Shown here: positions 47,463-56,126 of the stretch, piece by piece
Numbering within the stretch: position 1 is the stretch's first letter
How the letters are laid out: each line of letters begins with the position of its first letter
NCBI RefSeq assembly: GCF_027257975.1
Contig: NZ_JANZKX010000001.1
Coordinates: 310,001-374,000, forward strand
Source: Pelomonas sp. BJYL3
Lineage (GTDB): Bacteria; Pseudomonadota; Gammaproteobacteria; Burkholderiales; Burkholderiaceae_C
DNA: 64,000 nt
Direction: 5' to 3'
The notes under the pieces: model-generated
Database searches by the model: none
What the model saw: the letters and a program-made list of their open reading frames with translations, nothing else
What the model was told of the DNA's origin: nothing
Program-made: the position numbers and the translations under genes

Positions 47463-48935
47463 TCAGACGTCCAGGCCCAGCTCCTGGATCTTGCGCGTGA
47501 TGGTGTTGCGGCCGATGCCCAGCTTCTGGGCGGCCTCGATGCGGCGGCCGCGGGTCATGTCCAGGGCCGTCATGATCAGACTGGCCTCGAAGCGGCGGCA
47601 GAGCTGGTCCCAGACCTCGGGCTCGCCCGCGGCCAGCAGGCGCCGGGCCTCACGGGCCATCTCGGCCACCCAGGCATCGGGGCCACCGCCGAAGCTCGGC
47701 AGGGCCGGGCCGCTGCTGACGAAGGACGGCGCCGCAGGCGCGGGCGCCTCACCGGCCACCGCCTGCTCGGCGGGGCGCTCGGCCTGCAGCAGCTCCTGCG
47801 GCAGGTCCTTGGCCTCCACCTGCTGCGAGGGCGCCATCACGCTGAGCCAGTGGCAGATGTTCTCCAGCTGCCGCACATTGCCCGGGAAGTCGAAGGCGCA
47901 CAGCGAGGCCAGCGCCGCCTCGGACAGGCGCTTGGGCTCCACGCCCAGCTCGGTGGCGCTGCGCTGCAGGAAGAAGCGGGCCAGCACGGGCACGTCCTCG
48001 CGGCGCTCGCGCAGGGGCGGCAGGCGCAGGCGGATCACGTTGAGGCGGTGGAACAGGTCCTCGCGGAAGGCGCCCTGGCGCACGCGCTCCTCCAGGTTCT
48101 GGTGGGTGGCTGCGATCACCCGAACATTGCTGCGCAAGGGGCTGTGGCCGCCCACGCGGTAGTACTGCCCATCCGACAGCACGCGCAGCAGCCGGGTCTG
48201 CAGGTCCAGGGGCATGTCGCCGATTTCGTCGAGGAACAGCGTGCCGCCTTCGGCCTGCTCGAAGCGGCCGCGCCGTGTGGCCTGGGCGCCGGTGAAGGCG
48301 CCGCGCTCATGACCGAAGAGCTCGGACTCCAGCAGGTCCTTGGGGATGGCCGCGGTGTTGATGGCCACGAAGGGCCCCTCGCCCCGCGGGCTGTGCTTGT
48401 GCAGGGCGCGCGCGACCAATTCCTTGCCCGAGCCCGACTCGCCGGTGATCAGCACCGTGACATTGCTCTGAGACAGCCGCCCGATGGCGCGGAACACGTC
48501 CTGCATGGCCGGCGCCTGGCCCAGCATCTCGGGCAGCTGCGCGGCGGACTCCTGCTCCACCGCGGCTTCGCGCAGGCTCTCCTCCTGGGCGCGGCGGATC
48601 AGCTCCACGGCGCGCGAGAGGTCGAAGGGCTTGGGCAGGTACTCGAAGGCCCCGCCCTGGAAGGCGGAGACGGCGCTGTCGAGGTCCGAGTAGGCCGTCA
48701 TGATGATGACCGGCAGGCCGGGGTGCTTCTCCTTGACCTTGGCCAGCAGGTCCAGGCCCGAGCCGCCGGGCATGCGGATGTCGGAGACCAGCACCTGGGG
48801 GCTGTCCTCCTCCAGGGCAGCCAGCAGCTCGCGCGTGTTCGAGAAGCAGCGCACCGGCAGCCCCTCGCGCGTCAAGGCCTTCTCGAGCACAAAGCGGATC
48901 GAGTGGTCGTCATCAACAATCCAGATGGATTTCAT
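47463..48935 (-). CDS. ntrC: Nitrogen regulation response regulator NtrC
   Basis: Encodes 490 residues. Receiver domain with phospho-acceptor Asp52 (VSDIRMPG), AAA+ domain with Walker A GESGSGKE (165-172), the sigma-54 contact loop GAFTGA (212-217), Walker [12 protein letters not shown], and a C-terminal Fis-type HTH ([13 protein letters not shown]). When phosphorylated it activates sigma-54 promoters such as glnA. It follows glnL by 30 bases, downstream of glnA, in the classic order although with a DUF4124 gene inserted. Two NtrC-like sites lie before glnA. Confidence 0.97.
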   Translation of the reverse strand: MKSIWIVDDDHSIRFVLEKALTREGLPVRCFSNTRELLAALEEDSPQVLVSDIRMPGGSGLDLLAKVKEKHPGLPVIIMTAYSDLDSAVSAFQGGAFEYLPKPFDLSRAVELIRRAQEESLREAAVEQESAAQLPEMLGQAPAMQDVFRAIGRLSQSNVTVLITGESGSGKELVARALHKHSPRGEGPFVAINTAAIPKDLLESELFGHERGAFTGAQATRRGRFEQAEGGTLFLDEIGDMPLDLQTRLLRVLSDGQYYRVGGHSPLRSNVRVIAATHQNLEERVRQGAFREDLFHRLNVIRLRLPPLRERREDVPVLARFFLQRSATELGVEPKRLSEAALASLCAFDFPGNVRQLENICHWLSVMAPSQQVEAKDLPQELLQAERPAEQAVAGEAPAPAAPSFVSSGPALPSFGGGPDAWVAEMAREARRLLAAGEPEVWDQLCRRFEASLIMTALDMTRGRRIEAAQKLGIGRNTITRKIQELGLDV

Positions 48936-48965
48936 GCAGCTCTCCCCTTCGCCACAAGTACTCCC

Positions 48966-50078
48966 TCAGGGCAAAGGCAGGGTGATTCGGAAGTCCGTCC
49001 GTCCAGGCTCGCTGTCGCAGTCGATCATGCCCTGGTGCTGTTGCGCGATCGTCTGCGAGAGTGTCAATCCGAGGCCCGAGCCGCCTTCACGCCCTGAGAC
49101 CAGGGGATAGAAGATGCGGTCGCGGATCTCGGGCGGCACGCCCGGCCCGTTGTCCTCGATATGCAATTCCAATGCCAGGCGCCAGCGCTGCTTGCCCAGG
49201 GTGACCTGGCGGGCCACGCGGGTGCGCAGCACGATCTCGGCGTCCCCGGCGGCAATGCGCGGCGCCAGGGCCTGGGCCGCGTTCTGAACGATGTTGAGCA
49301 CGGCCTGGATCAGCTGCTCGCGGTCGCCGCGGAAGTCGGGCAGCGAGGTGTCGTAATCGCGCCGTACCTTGAGTCCCCGGGGGTACTCGACCAGGATCAG
49401 CGAACGCACCCGCTCGCACACCTCGTGGATGTTGACGTCCCCCACCACCTGGGCCCGCCGGTGCGGTGCCAGCAGGCGGTCGACCAGGGATTGCAGGCGG
49501 TCGGCCTCGTGGATGATGACGTCGGTGTACTCGGCCAGCTCGGGGCCCAGGGCCGTGGGCTGCAGCTCCAGGGCCAGCAGCTGGGCCGCGCCGCGGATGC
49601 CACCCAGCGGGTTCTTGATCTCGTGGGCCAGGTTGCGGATCAGCTCCTTGGTGGCCTGCACCTGGTCCAGGGTGCGCTCCTCGCGGTCCTGGCGCGATTG
49701 CTGGGCGTTCTCGATCAGCTCCAGCAGGAGCAGGTCCGGCATGTCCGTCTGGCTGACGATCACCTGCACCGGCAGCGGCTCCTCGTGAGGGCGCAGGCCG
49801 CGGCGCAGCTGGGTCTCGAAGCGGCTGCTGGAGTAGGCATTGCGCGAGACACCCTCCATGGCCTCGCGCAGCCGCGCGGTGTCCTCGAGCCAGTCCTGTG
49901 CATGGCCTCGCGCCAGCACCCGGCGCGAGAGCTGCATCTGGGTCTCGAACGCCGCATTGACATGCACGCAGGCACCATCGGGGTGCACCAGGGCCACCAT
50001 GGTGGCCAGCATGTCCAGGGCGCGCAGGCCCTCGGGGTCTTGATCAATGGCAGTCATGTCGGAGTCCAGCCCCGGCAT
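48966..50078 (-). CDS. glnL: Nitrogen regulation histidine kinase NtrB (GlnL)
   Basis: Encodes 370 residues, or 363 if it starts at the ATG at 50057. An N-terminal PAS domain (LDMLATMVALVHPDGACVHVNAAFE) precedes the dimerisation helix with His152 (NLAHEIKNPLGGIRGAAQLL), then the HATPase domain: VLNIVQNAAQAL (N box), DNGPGVPPEIRDRIFYPLVSG (G1) and GGSGLGLTLSQTIAQQHQG (G2). It phosphorylates or dephosphorylates NtrC in response to PII signalling of nitrogen status. Neither start has a strong ribosome site. Confidence 0.95.
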   Translation of the reverse strand: MPGLDSDMTAIDQDPEGLRALDMLATMVALVHPDGACVHVNAAFETQMQLSRRVLARGHAQDWLEDTARLREAMEGVSRNAYSSSRFETQLRRGLRPHEEPLPVQVIVSQTDMPDLLLLELIENAQQSRQDREERTLDQVQATKELIRNLAHEIKNPLGGIRGAAQLLALELQPTALGPELAEYTDVIIHEADRLQSLVDRLLAPHRRAQVVGDVNIHEVCERVRSLILVEYPRGLKVRRDYDTSLPDFRGDREQLIQAVLNIVQNAAQALAPRIAAGDAEIVLRTRVARQVTLGKQRWRLALELHIEDNGPGVPPEIRDRIFYPLVSGREGGSGLGLTLSQTIAQQHQGMIDCDSEPGRTDFRITLPLP

Positions 50079-50083
50079 GCAGC

Positions 50084-50629
50084 TCAGGGCAGTTTGGCAA
50101 TTTCCCGCTTGATGGCCGCGATGTCGGCCTCCTGGCGCGAGATGCTGGCCTTGAGATCGGCCACGCGGTCCAGGTACTTCTGGTAGTTGCGTTCGTCGCC
50201 GCGGCGCTCGGGCTGGCCGTTGGCGTATTCCTTCTGCAACTCGCCGAGCTTGGCCTCGGCCTCGCGCAACTCACGCTCCAGCACGCCGCGGCGGTCGGAG
50301 TCACGGGCCTTCTGGAGGGCCGGGTCCACCTTGGCGCTTGGCGGCCCCTCGGACACCACCTGCCCCGAGGCAGCGGCACGCGGCTTGGGAACGGACACCA
50401 CGGACACCGGCGTGCCCTCGATCGTGCGGCAGCCCTTCTCCTGCGCTTCCTTGGGGGAAAGGGCATCGGTATAGAGCACCGGCGGTCCTGGGCAGCGGTA
50501 GACCTGGGAGGCCTGAGCCCCATGGGGGGCCGGCGTCTGGGCTGTGGCACCGAAGGCCAGCAGTCCGCACAGGGCGAGCAGGCCGGTCACGACAGGGCCG
50601 CGGGACAGGGAGGAAGGTTTGCTTTGCAT
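50084..50629 (-). CDS. DUF4124 domain protein with coiled-coil tail
   Basis: Encodes about 181 residues. A signal peptide (VVTGLLALCGLLAFGATAQT) is followed by a DUF4124-like segment (QVYRCPGPPVLYTDALSPKEAQEKGCRTIEG) and a helical tail (VLERELREAEAKLGELQKEY and ADLKASISRQEADIAAIKREI) likely to form a coiled coil. DUF4124 proteins are small periplasmic proteins of unknown role. It sits between glnA and glnL, 5 bases before glnL. The start is uncertain (an ATG at 50653 is possible). Confidence 0.7.
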   Translation of the reverse strand: MQSKPSSLSRGPVVTGLLALCGLLAFGATAQTPAPHGAQASQVYRCPGPPVLYTDALSPKEAQEKGCRTIEGTPVSVVSVPKPRAAASGQVVSEGPPSAKVDPALQKARDSDRRGVLERELREAEAKLGELQKEYANGQPERRGDERNYQKYLDRVADLKASISRQEADIAAIKREIAKLP

Positions 50630-50721
50630 GCAGCAGGGCGCGATCGAAGCCATGAAGAGCCATTGTGGCGCATTCGCGCCCGATCTTTGCGCGGGATCGC
50701 CCCTCGCAAACACCCGGCAAC

Positions 50722-50755
50722 AAAAGAAAAAGGGACGGCCCGGGCCGTCCCTTTT
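50722..50755 (-). terminator. Terminator after glnA
   Basis: AAAAGGGACGGCCC (50728-50741) and GGGCCGTCCCTTTT (50742-50755) form a perfect 14-base palindrome that folds as a hairpin with a small loop; on the minus strand it runs into TTTTTCTTTTGTTG. It ends glnA transcription 37 bases after the stop codon, so ntrBC need their own promoter or read-through. Confidence 0.93.
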
Positions 50756-50791
50756 GTTGCGAGGTTCGTGCAGAGACCCCGCGCATCGCCA

Positions 50792-52207
50792 TCACAGGGC
50801 GTAGTACATGTCGTACTCGACCGGGTGGGTGGCCATGCGGAAGCGGGTCACTTCCTGCATCTTCAGATCGATGTAGGCATCGATGAAGGCATCGGTGAAC
50901 ACGCCGCCCTTGGTCAGGAAGGCACGGTCCTTGTCCAGGTACTCGAGGGCCTGGTCCAGGCTGTGGCAGACGGTCGGGATCTTCGCGTCTTCTTCCGGGG
51001 GCAGGTGGTACAGGTCCTTGGTGGCGGCTTCGCCCGGATGGATCTTGTTCTCCACGCCGTCCAGACCGGCCATCAGCAGGGCTGCGAAGCACAGGTAGGG
51101 GTTGGCGCTGGGATCCGGGAAGCGGGCTTCCACGCGACGGCCCTTGGGGTTGGCCACGTAGGGGATGCGGATCGAGGCCGAGCGGTTCTTGGCCGAGTAG
51201 GCCAGCTTCACCGGGGCTTCGAAGCCGGGCACCAGGCGCTTGTAGCTGTTGGTGCCGGGGTTGGTGATGGCGTTCAGGGCACGGGCGTGCTTGATGATGC
51301 CGCCGATGTAGTACAGGGCGAAATCGCTCAGGCCGGCGTAGCCGTCACCGGCGAACAGGTTCTTGCCGTCCTTCCAGACGGACTGGTGAACGTGCATGCC
51401 GCTGCCGTTGTCGCCCACGATGGGCTTGGGCATGAAGGTGGCGGTCTTGCCGTAGGCATGGGCCACGTTCTGGATCACGTACTTCTGCAGCTGGGTCCAG
51501 TCGGCGCGCTCGACCAGGGAGCTGAACTTCGTGCCGATTTCCATCTGGCCGGCGTTGGCCACTTCGTGGTGGTGCACTTCGACGGGGATGCCCAGCGATT
51601 CGAGGATCAGGCACATCTCCGAGCGCATGTCCTGGCCGCTGTCGACCGGGGGCACGGGGAAGTAGCCGCCCTTGACGGTGGGACGGTAGCCGCTGTTGCC
51701 GTGCTCGTATTCCTTGCCGGTGTTCCAGGCGGCTTCTTCGGATTCGATCTTGAAGAAGCAGCCGGACATGTCATTGGCCCAGCGCACGGAGTCGAAGATG
51801 AAGAACTCGGGCTCGGGACCGAAGAAGGCGGCGTCGCCCAGGCCGGAGGCCTTCAGATAGGCTTCGGCGCGCTTGGCCAGGGAGCGGGGATCGCGCTCAT
51901 AGGCCTTGCCGTCGGCCGGATCGATGACGTCGCAGGTCAGGATCAGGGTCGGCTCTTCGAAGAAGGGGTCGATGTTGGCCGTGTTGGGATCCGGCATCAG
52001 CAGCATGTCGGAGGCTTCGATGCCCTTCCAGCCGGCGATCGACGAACCGTCGAAGGCATGGCCCGACGTGAACTTGTCTTCATCGAAGTGAGACACAGGC
52101 ACGGACACGTGCTGTTCCTTGCCACGGGTATCGGTGAAACGGAAGTCGACGAACTTGACTTCGTTCTCCTTCACCATCTTCATCACATCAGCGACGGTCT
52201 TGGCCAT
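50792..52207 (-). CDS. glnA: Glutamine synthetase, type I
   Basis: Encodes 471 residues, the normal GSI length. [35 protein letters not shown], the beta-grasp [16 protein letters not shown], the catalytic [14 protein letters not shown] and [16 protein letters not shown], the ATP site and the adenylylation site LYHLPPEE (Tyr400) are present. It makes glutamine from glutamate and ammonia and is switched off by adenylylation. CTAGGAGTGATTG precedes the chosen ATG. A sigma-54 promoter about 95 bases upstream and NtrC-like sites beyond it explain nitrogen control. Confidence 0.98.
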   Translation of the reverse strand: MAKTVADVMKMVKENEVKFVDFRFTDTRGKEQHVSVPVSHFDEDKFTSGHAFDGSSIAGWKGIEASDMLLMPDPNTANIDPFFEEPTLILTCDVIDPADGKAYERDPRSLAKRAEAYLKASGLGDAAFFGPEPEFFIFDSVRWANDMSGCFFKIESEEAAWNTGKEYEHGNSGYRPTVKGGYFPVPPVDSGQDMRSEMCLILESLGIPVEVHHHEVANAGQMEIGTKFSSLVERADWTQLQKYVIQNVAHAYGKTATFMPKPIVGDNGSGMHVHQSVWKDGKNLFAGDGYAGLSDFALYYIGGIIKHARALNAITNPGTNSYKRLVPGFEAPVKLAYSAKNRSASIRIPYVANPKGRRVEARFPDPSANPYLCFAALLMAGLDGVENKIHPGEAATKDLYHLPPEEDAKIPTVCHSLDQALEYLDKDRAFLTKGGVFTDAFIDAYIDLKMQEVTRFRMATHPVEYDMYYAL

Positions 52208-52300
52208 CAATCACTCCTAGCGGGTAGCAGGTATGGGGGTCTCGGAATTCGGCGGGCGCTGCGGCAGATCGGAAGCCGGCGGCGCATGCACCAAAAGCAG

Positions 52301-52316
52301 AGCAGGTTTCGTGCCA
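52301..52316 (-). promoter_or_regulatory. Sigma-54 promoter of glnA
   Basis: Minus-strand TGGCACGAAACCTGCT (52316-52301) matches the consensus TGGCACG-N4-TTGCW at all positions but one, with GG and GC 10 bases apart. It lies 94 bases before the glnA start. NtrC-like sites at 52455-52503 lie upstream at typical enhancer distance. Confidence 0.88.
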
Positions 52317-52454
52317 AAGTCTTGCAGGCGGCTTCCACCCCACGGGGCGGCGGCCCAGCACGGTGCACAGGCCCTGGCGACGCGGGATTATGCGTCGCCC
52401 GCCCTGCAGCGCCCTGACGCCGATCTACAAGAGAGGATTCATCTTCCGGGGAGC

Positions 52455-52503
52455 TGCACCATTGTGGTTCGCATCGCAGGGCATCATCGCACCAATTCAG
52501 TGC
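52455..52503 (-). promoter_or_regulatory. Two NtrC-like enhancer sites upstream of glnA
   Basis: Site A (TGCACCA-N3-TGGTTCG, 52455-52471) and site B (GCAC-N7-GTGC, 52489-52503) fit the NtrC consensus TGCACCA-N3-TGGTGCA, site B having both half-sites exactly. Their centres are 33 bp apart, three helical turns, as in the E. coli glnA enhancer. They lie about 170-210 bp upstream of the expected start. Site B overlaps the 3' end of the neighbouring gene. Another half-site (TGCACCA) is at 52511. Confidence 0.75.
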
Positions 52504-53278
52504 CAATGGATGCACCAAGTTGGAATAGCCCGGTCTTCATGGCCTCGAAAGCAGCCTCCAGCGAGGCCGGCTCGCCCTTGACCCCCAGTTCCACATGCCG
52601 CCCCCAGCGAGGGTGGTCGACGCTGGGCAGGCTGAAGACCTTCACGCCGGGGAAGCGCGCCTCGATCTCCAGCATCAGCGGCGTGAGCGCCGCTTCCAGC
52701 GCGCCGGGCAGGATCAGCGAGCGCTCCAGCACACGCCGGGCGCGGTGCAGCTGCGGATAGCGGGTGTCCAGCACCCACTCCATCATCGGGTGGGCCATCA
52801 CCGGGAAGCCGGGCACGAAATGCACATCGCCCACGAAGAAGCCGGGGATGCGGTTGTAGGGATTGGGGATGAGGCCGGCGCCCTCCGGGAACTCGCCCAT
52901 CTGGAAGCGGCGCAGGGTGCCCTCGGAGTGCTCGTCCGCCACGGTGCCCTGCTCCTGCGCCATCTCCTGGATGCGCTGCCAGATGAGGGCGCGTGCCTCG
53001 GGGTGCAGGCGCAGCGGCCGGCCCAGGGCGGCGGCGGCGGCCTGGCGGCTGTGGTCGTCCGGCGTGGCGCCGATGCCGCCACAGCTGAAGACCAGGTCCC
53101 CGCTGGCGAAGGCCTCCCGGAAGGCCGCGGTCTGGGCCTCCCGGTCGTCGCCGATGTAGCGGGCCCAGGCCAGGCCCATGCCGCGCGCGCCGAGCCGCTC
53201 GATACAGGCGGTCAGGTGCTTGTCCTGGCGCTTGCCCGACAGAATTTCGTCCCCCACGATGATCAGTCCGACCCGCAT
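52484..53278 (-). CDS. Competence/damage-inducible protein A (CinA/MoaB-like) domain protein
   Basis: Encodes 264 residues. RVGLIIVGDEILSGKRQDKHL starts the molybdopterin-binding (MoCF-like) domain, with FSCGGIGATPDDHSRQA (near 64-80) as its second signature. A C-terminal extension of about 100 residues follows. The C-terminal amidohydrolase domain of full CinA is missing. Relatives cleave or bind nucleotides or pterins; the exact function here is unknown. It overlaps the EI24-protein spacer by nothing and lies 13 bases after it, so it is co-transcribed with it. Its 3' end overlaps an NtrC-like site. Confidence 0.82.
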   Translation of the reverse strand: MRVGLIIVGDEILSGKRQDKHLTACIERLGARGMGLAWARYIGDDREAQTAAFREAFASGDLVFSCGGIGATPDDHSRQAAAAALGRPLRLHPEARALIWQRIQEMAQEQGTVADEHSEGTLRRFQMGEFPEGAGLIPNPYNRIPGFFVGDVHFVPGFPVMAHPMMEWVLDTRYPQLHRARRVLERSLILPGALEAALTPLMLEIEARFPGVKVFSLPSVDHPRWGRHVELGVKGEPASLEAAFEAMKTGLFQLGASIGTELVR

Positions 53279-53291
53279 GGCAGCCCTCCCC

Positions 53292-54194
53292 TCACTGCGG
53301 CGGCAGTTCCGGCACGACCTCCAGCGCCGGCGGCGGCGTCTGGCCCGGCGGCAGGGGATCCAGCAGATCACCCGGCGCCTCCGCGGCACGCGACTGCCTC
53401 AGCTCATGCAGGGCCTGCAGGCAGTAGTGGGCGAACCACAGCGAGCTGAAGGCGAAGACGAGGGTGTAGAGGAAGACCGAGCCCAGGATCAGGAAAGGCG
53501 CTAGGGCCAGGCTCAGCACGCCGAAGGCCCAGATCGCCGTGGGCGCGGCGCCCAGGAAGCCGGTCAGCAGGCCCAGGCCCAGCAGGGGCAGCTTGTGCTC
53601 GCTGAGGATGCGCCGCCGCTCGATGCGCGAGGCATGCTCGGCGAGCACGTCGAAGGCGAAGACGCGGTAGCCCAGCCAGCCCCAGATCAGCGGCGGCAGG
53701 AACAGGGCCAGGGGCGGAATCAGCCAGAAGGGCATGCTCAGCAGCAGGGCCAGCAGGGCCAGCAGCGTGTGCCCGAGGGACCAGGCCACGCTCAGCCAGA
53801 AGGGCGCGCCCTTCTTGCGCTCCAGGCCGGGAAAGCGGCGCTGGGCGACCAGATTGCTCATGGCCGGCGTCATGAAGACGGCCACCAGCAGCAGGCTGAA
53901 GACCAGCAGCGCCGGTACGGCCATGGACAGCAGCACCAGCGGCGCGATGGCCGTGCGCAGGCCCTGCAGGCCGACGTGGTCCAGCCAGGTCAGCACCGTC
54001 TCGATCAGGCGCCAGGACTCCAGGCTGGCCCGCACGCTGTCCAGCGCAGGCTCCCAGAAGAAGTACATGAGCCCCCAGGCCAGCGGTCCGGCGATCAGCA
54101 GGGGCAGCAGGGACAGGCCGATGACGCGCGGATGCAGGCAGTAGGCCGCGGCACGCCAGAAGGCATCGGCCACGCGGGACAGGGTGCTGAGCAT
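53292..54194 (-). CDS. EI24/CysZ-like integral membrane protein
   Basis: Encodes 300 residues with several long hydrophobic helices (for example VIGLSLLPLLIAGPLAWGLMYFFW, near 24-47, and FWLIPPLALFLPPLIWGWLGY, near 160-180) and a soluble proline-rich C terminus (LDPLPPGQTPPPALEVVPELPPQ). The length and the arrangement of helices fit the EI24/CysZ family; CysZ in E. coli helps take up sulfate. The sequence match is judged from pattern only, and neighbouring cysteine genes are absent, so a sulfate role is not claimed. Confidence 0.72.
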   Translation of the reverse strand: MLSTLSRVADAFWRAAAYCLHPRVIGLSLLPLLIAGPLAWGLMYFFWEPALDSVRASLESWRLIETVLTWLDHVGLQGLRTAIAPLVLLSMAVPALLVFSLLLVAVFMTPAMSNLVAQRRFPGLERKKGAPFWLSVAWSLGHTLLALLALLLSMPFWLIPPLALFLPPLIWGWLGYRVFAFDVLAEHASRIERRRILSEHKLPLLGLGLLTGFLGAAPTAIWAFGVLSLALAPFLILGSVFLYTLVFAFSSLWFAHYCLQALHELRQSRAAEAPGDLLDPLPPGQTPPPALEVVPELPPQ

Positions 54195-54297
54195 GGATCT
54201 CCTAGAAGAGGCAGGGCCCGGCCAGGTGCCGGGTCCGCTGGGGTGCTCAGCATAGCAAGGCCGCCGGCGCCCTCGCCGTGCCGACGGTCAGGGGTGC

Positions 54298-55281
54298 TCA
54301 GCCCTGGCGTCGAGCCGGGCGCAGCGCCGCCGCGAGGCGCTTCAGGCCCAGCCACTGCTGCGCCCAGAAGCCGCGGCCGTAATCCCGGCCGCCCTCCTGC
54401 TCGAGCTGGTCGCGCACGCCGGTGGGGTCGTAGCGCAGCTCGAAGTTGGCGGTGCCGAACAACACGTCCCAGACCGGGAAGAGCACGGCGAAGTTGTGGC
54501 CGCCCAGCGTGCCCTTGCCGCCCGATTCATGGCCGATGCCGATGGAATGGTGCAGGCGGTGGAAGCGCGGGCTCACGAAGACCCGCTCCAGCACCGGCCC
54601 GAACCACAGGCGCACATTGGCGTGCTGCAGGTTCTCCATCAGCTGCGAGAAGGCCACCACGGCCACGAACTGCCCCGGCTCCACGCCGATGAAGCGGGCC
54701 AGCAGCACGAAGAAGACATCGCGCAGGATGTCGTCCAGCAAGTGGTTGCGGTTGTCGCTCCACATGCTCATCGAGCGCTGGCTGTGGTGCAGGGAATGCA
54801 GGGCCCACCACCACTCGAACTGGTGCTGGGCGCGGTGCAGCCAGTAGTTGAAGAAGTCGAAGACCAGCAGGTACAGCAGGAAGCTGACCCAGGGCACATC
54901 GCTGACACCCGGCCACAGCGCGTCCAGCTGCCAGGTGGGCAGGCCGGCCAGGCGCATCTCGCCCGAGACCATGTCCAGCAGCGGATCCAGGCTGAAGAAC
55001 ATGGCCAGGCGGAACAGGCCCAGGCGGTGGATCAGCGTGTAGAGCACGTCGACGCGGACGGCGCTGCGGTCCTGCTGCGGCTCCACGGGCCGCCAGCGCT
55101 CCAGGCCGCGGATCAGCACCAGCATCAGCAGCACCTGGATCAGGCCGACCAGCAGCCAGCCCGTGCCGTCATAGGCCTCCTCCAGGCGATTGCCCAGGCC
55201 CAGGGCAAAGCCCAGGGGCTGGACGACAAGCTCGAACAGCCACTGCTGGGCCTGCGCGAAGAGATCAGAGAACCAGTCCAT
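54298..55281 (-). CDS. Sterol desaturase / fatty-acid hydroxylase family membrane protein
   Basis: Encodes 327 residues. The histidine clusters of the di-iron hydroxylase family are seen in YWLHRAQHQFEWWWALHSLHHSQRSMSMWSDNRNH (residues about 146-181) and RFHRLHHSIG (near 232-241), with several hydrophobic segments. Enzymes of this family hydroxylate or desaturate lipids using O2. No signal peptide is expected. The actual lipid substrate is unknown. It stands alone between the EI24 protein and the deacetylase. Confidence 0.9.
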   Translation of the reverse strand: MDWFSDLFAQAQQWLFELVVQPLGFALGLGNRLEEAYDGTGWLLVGLIQVLLMLVLIRGLERWRPVEPQQDRSAVRVDVLYTLIHRLGLFRLAMFFSLDPLLDMVSGEMRLAGLPTWQLDALWPGVSDVPWVSFLLYLLVFDFFNYWLHRAQHQFEWWWALHSLHHSQRSMSMWSDNRNHLLDDILRDVFFVLLARFIGVEPGQFVAVVAFSQLMENLQHANVRLWFGPVLERVFVSPRFHRLHHSIGIGHESGGKGTLGGHNFAVLFPVWDVLFGTANFELRYDPTGVRDQLEQEGGRDYGRGFWAQQWLGLKRLAAALRPARRQG

Positions 55282-55319
55282 GCCTGTTGATCGGTGCGGG
55301 TCGGTGCGGAATCGTGGGG

Positions 55320-56126
55320 TCAGGGCTTGCGCGCGGCCAGCGGACGCTCGGCGCTGCCGCCGCGCATCAGGCCGGCATAGCGCGGATGCTCGCGCAGGGG
55401 CGCGAAGCAGTAGCCCTTGTCCTTGAGGCCCTTCATCAACGGCTCCAGCACGGCCGGCGCCCAGGCATCCTGGCGGGACCAGATGCCCAGGTGGGCCATC
55501 AGGATGTCGCCTGGCTTGACGTTCTTCAGGGCACGGCTGAGCAGCTGCTCGTTCGGGTAGCGTTCCGAGGGCAGCTCATCGCCGAGGAAGCCGGCCGGGC
55601 TCCAGCCCACGTGGCTGTAGCCACAGGCCTTGGCGGCGGCCAACAGGGAAGGCGAGGTCTTGCCGGCCGGCGCACGGAAGATGGGATCCAGCCGGCGCCC
55701 GGTCATCTCGGTGAAGCGCTGGGCGGTCTTGTTGAGCTCCTCGCAGTACTCGGCCGCGCTGAGATCGCGCATCTTCGGCGGCTCGACGCCGGCCTGCACC
55801 TTCATGCGGAAGCGCCCGTCGGGCAGGTCCTCCATCCAGATGTCGTGCGACCAGGTGTGGGAGCCGAAGTCATGGCCTTCCGCCGCGCGGGCCCGCCACC
55901 AGGGCGCCCACTCCTCGTCCAGCGTGCGACCGTCCGACAGCGTCGGCTCGTTGGCCAGGAAGAAGGTGGCCTGCGCGTCGTAGCGCTTCAGCAGGTCCGC
56001 CACCAGGGGCGCAACGCCCATATGGCCGGTGTCGAAGCTCAGGAAGACCGGCTTCTCATCGGGTTTGCAGGCGGCCTGGGCCGCCAGGGCGACGGCCAGG
56101 GCCGACGCCACGATCCACTGCTTCAT
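55320..56126 (-). CDS. Polysaccharide deacetylase family protein (CE4), D-to-T in motif 1
   Basis: Encodes 268 residues with a signal peptide (VASALAVALAAQAAC). Motif 1 is SFDTGH (Asp32, Thr33) where the family usually has TFDDGP; motif 2 is SHTWSHD (His90, His94), which matches. Deacetylases of this family remove acetyl groups from chitin, peptidoglycan or other polysaccharides using a metal held by the second Asp and the two His; the Thr here implies a changed metal site or another substrate. The ATG overlaps the stop of the upstream propeller gene (TGATG). Confidence 0.85.
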   Translation of the reverse strand: MKQWIVASALAVALAAQAACKPDEKPVFLSFDTGHMGVAPLVADLLKRYDAQATFFLANEPTLSDGRTLDEEWAPWWRARAAEGHDFGSHTWSHDIWMEDLPDGRFRMKVQAGVEPPKMRDLSAAEYCEELNKTAQRFTEMTGRRLDPIFRAPAGKTSPSLLAAAKACGYSHVGWSPAGFLGDELPSERYPNEQLLSRALKNVKPGDILMAHLGIWSRQDAWAPAVLEPLMKGLKDKGYCFAPLREHPRYAGLMRGGSAERPLAARKP

